Positions 5,270 through 5,656 of a stretch of 5,656 nucleotides of DNA are shown piece by piece. The notes under the pieces were generated by a model that did no database searches, was not told the origin of the DNA, and saw nothing but the letters and a program-made list of their open reading frames with translations. A program made the position numbers and the translations under genes. Position 1 is the first letter of the stretch. Each line of letters opens with the position of its first letter. The DNA is from Thermoguttaceae bacterium (GTDB lineage: Bacteria > Planctomycetota > Planctomycetia > Pirellulales > Thermoguttaceae): NCBI GenBank assembly GCA_028695865.1, contig JAQVID010000259.1, positions 1-5,656 of the forward strand. The letters run 5' to 3'.

Positions 5270-5656
5270 ATGACTCAACCAGAAAAAATCGGTCCTTTTC
5301 GCATTCTCGAGACGGTCGGTCGCGGCGGTATGGGAGCGGTCTATAAAGCGGTTTACGAAGAGGCCGACGAGATCGTTGCGCTCAAGGTTTTGCTTGATTC
5401 CGTTGCCGAGGACAGTGAATTGCGAAGTCGGTTCGAAGCCGAAATTGAAACACTCAAACGTTTACGACATCCCAACATTGTGCGTCTGTACGGATTCGGT
5501 CAGGAGGAAGGTCTGTTATACTACGCCATGGAGTACGTCGATGGTCCAAGTCTGGCGTCGCTCCTGAAAAACGGTAGTGTGTTCTCCTGGGGGCAAGTCG
5601 TTCATATCGGAGTCGAAGTCTGTAAAGCTCTGCGCCATGCGCACGACCGCGGCATT
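5270..5656 (+). CDS. Hanks-type Ser/Thr protein kinase, N-terminal part (runs off the window)
   Basis: The first 129 residues of a PknB-like kinase are visible; the 3' end is missing. Subdomain features seen in order are the Gly-rich loop GRGGMGAVYKA (17-27), the ATP-anchoring Lys39 in VALKVL, the helix-C Glu58 in RFEAEIETL, HPNIVRLYG (67-75), the hinge MEYVDGPSL (87-95), and HAHDRGI at the very end, immediately before where the catalytic HRD loop is expected. Such kinases phosphorylate Ser/Thr of other proteins in the cytoplasm, and many carry membrane and sensor domains after the kinase domain, which cannot be seen here. The kinase domain begins within a few residues of the ATG, so there is no N-terminal extension. 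The start follows the second exbD stop by 10 nt with only a weak AGAGA before it, which fits translation in an operon. Regulation of the envelope complex by this kinase is an inference from position only. Confidence 0.93.
   Translation, partial: MTQPEKIGPFRILETVGRGGMGAVYKAVYEEADEIVALKVLLDSVAEDSELRSRFEAEIETLKRLRHPNIVRLYGFGQEEGLLYYAMEYVDGPSLASLLKNGSVFSWGQVVHIGVEVCKALRHAHDRGI

Overview
The window looks like bacterial chromosomal DNA of moderate GC content, most plausibly from a planctomycete or a close relative. This is an inference from architecture, not a proven assignment. The evidence is a secreted repeat protein, a TolQ/ExbB-type channel protein with an extra N-terminal hydrophobic segment and a long Ala/Pro-rich linker, two different ExbD proteins, and a Hanks-type Ser/Thr kinase, all in one direction. 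All confident genes are on the + strand.

Layout. Positions 1-127 are an edge region holding a terminator-like hairpin with a T-tract, although a minus-strand gene start is an alternative reading. Positions 128-842 hold no gene I can defend. This stretch is AT-rich at its start and contains several short inverted repeats. A TATAAT -10 box at 866-871 precedes hisF (950-1714), the cyclase subunit of imidazole glycerol phosphate synthase, which stands here without other histidine genes. After a weak terminator-like T-run comes a second gene group: a signal-peptide protein with helical TPR-like repeats (1818-2906), a MotA/TolQ/ExbB protein (2929-3921) and a first ExbD (3937-4407), spaced 22 and 15 nt apart. 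A 330-nt gap follows (4408-4737). It carries a perfect TTGACA box, a 13-bp tandem repeat, an 11-bp direct repeat and a 14-bp palindrome, and is probably a regulatory or leader region. It precedes a second ExbD (4738-5259) and, 10 nt further on, the N-terminal half of a Ser/Thr kinase domain that runs off the window.

How the genes may work together. ExbB and ExbD families form inner-membrane, proton-driven motors that energise outer-membrane or periplasmic partners. One ExbB-like subunit with two diverged ExbD-like subunits, a periplasmic repeat protein in front and a cytoplasmic kinase behind suggests a cell-envelope energy-transducing complex, possibly under phosphorylation control. No TonB or TolA-like partner is visible. 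hisF is a housekeeping gene, probably transcribed separately. There is no sign of an insertion sequence, phage, CRISPR array, tRNA or rRNA.
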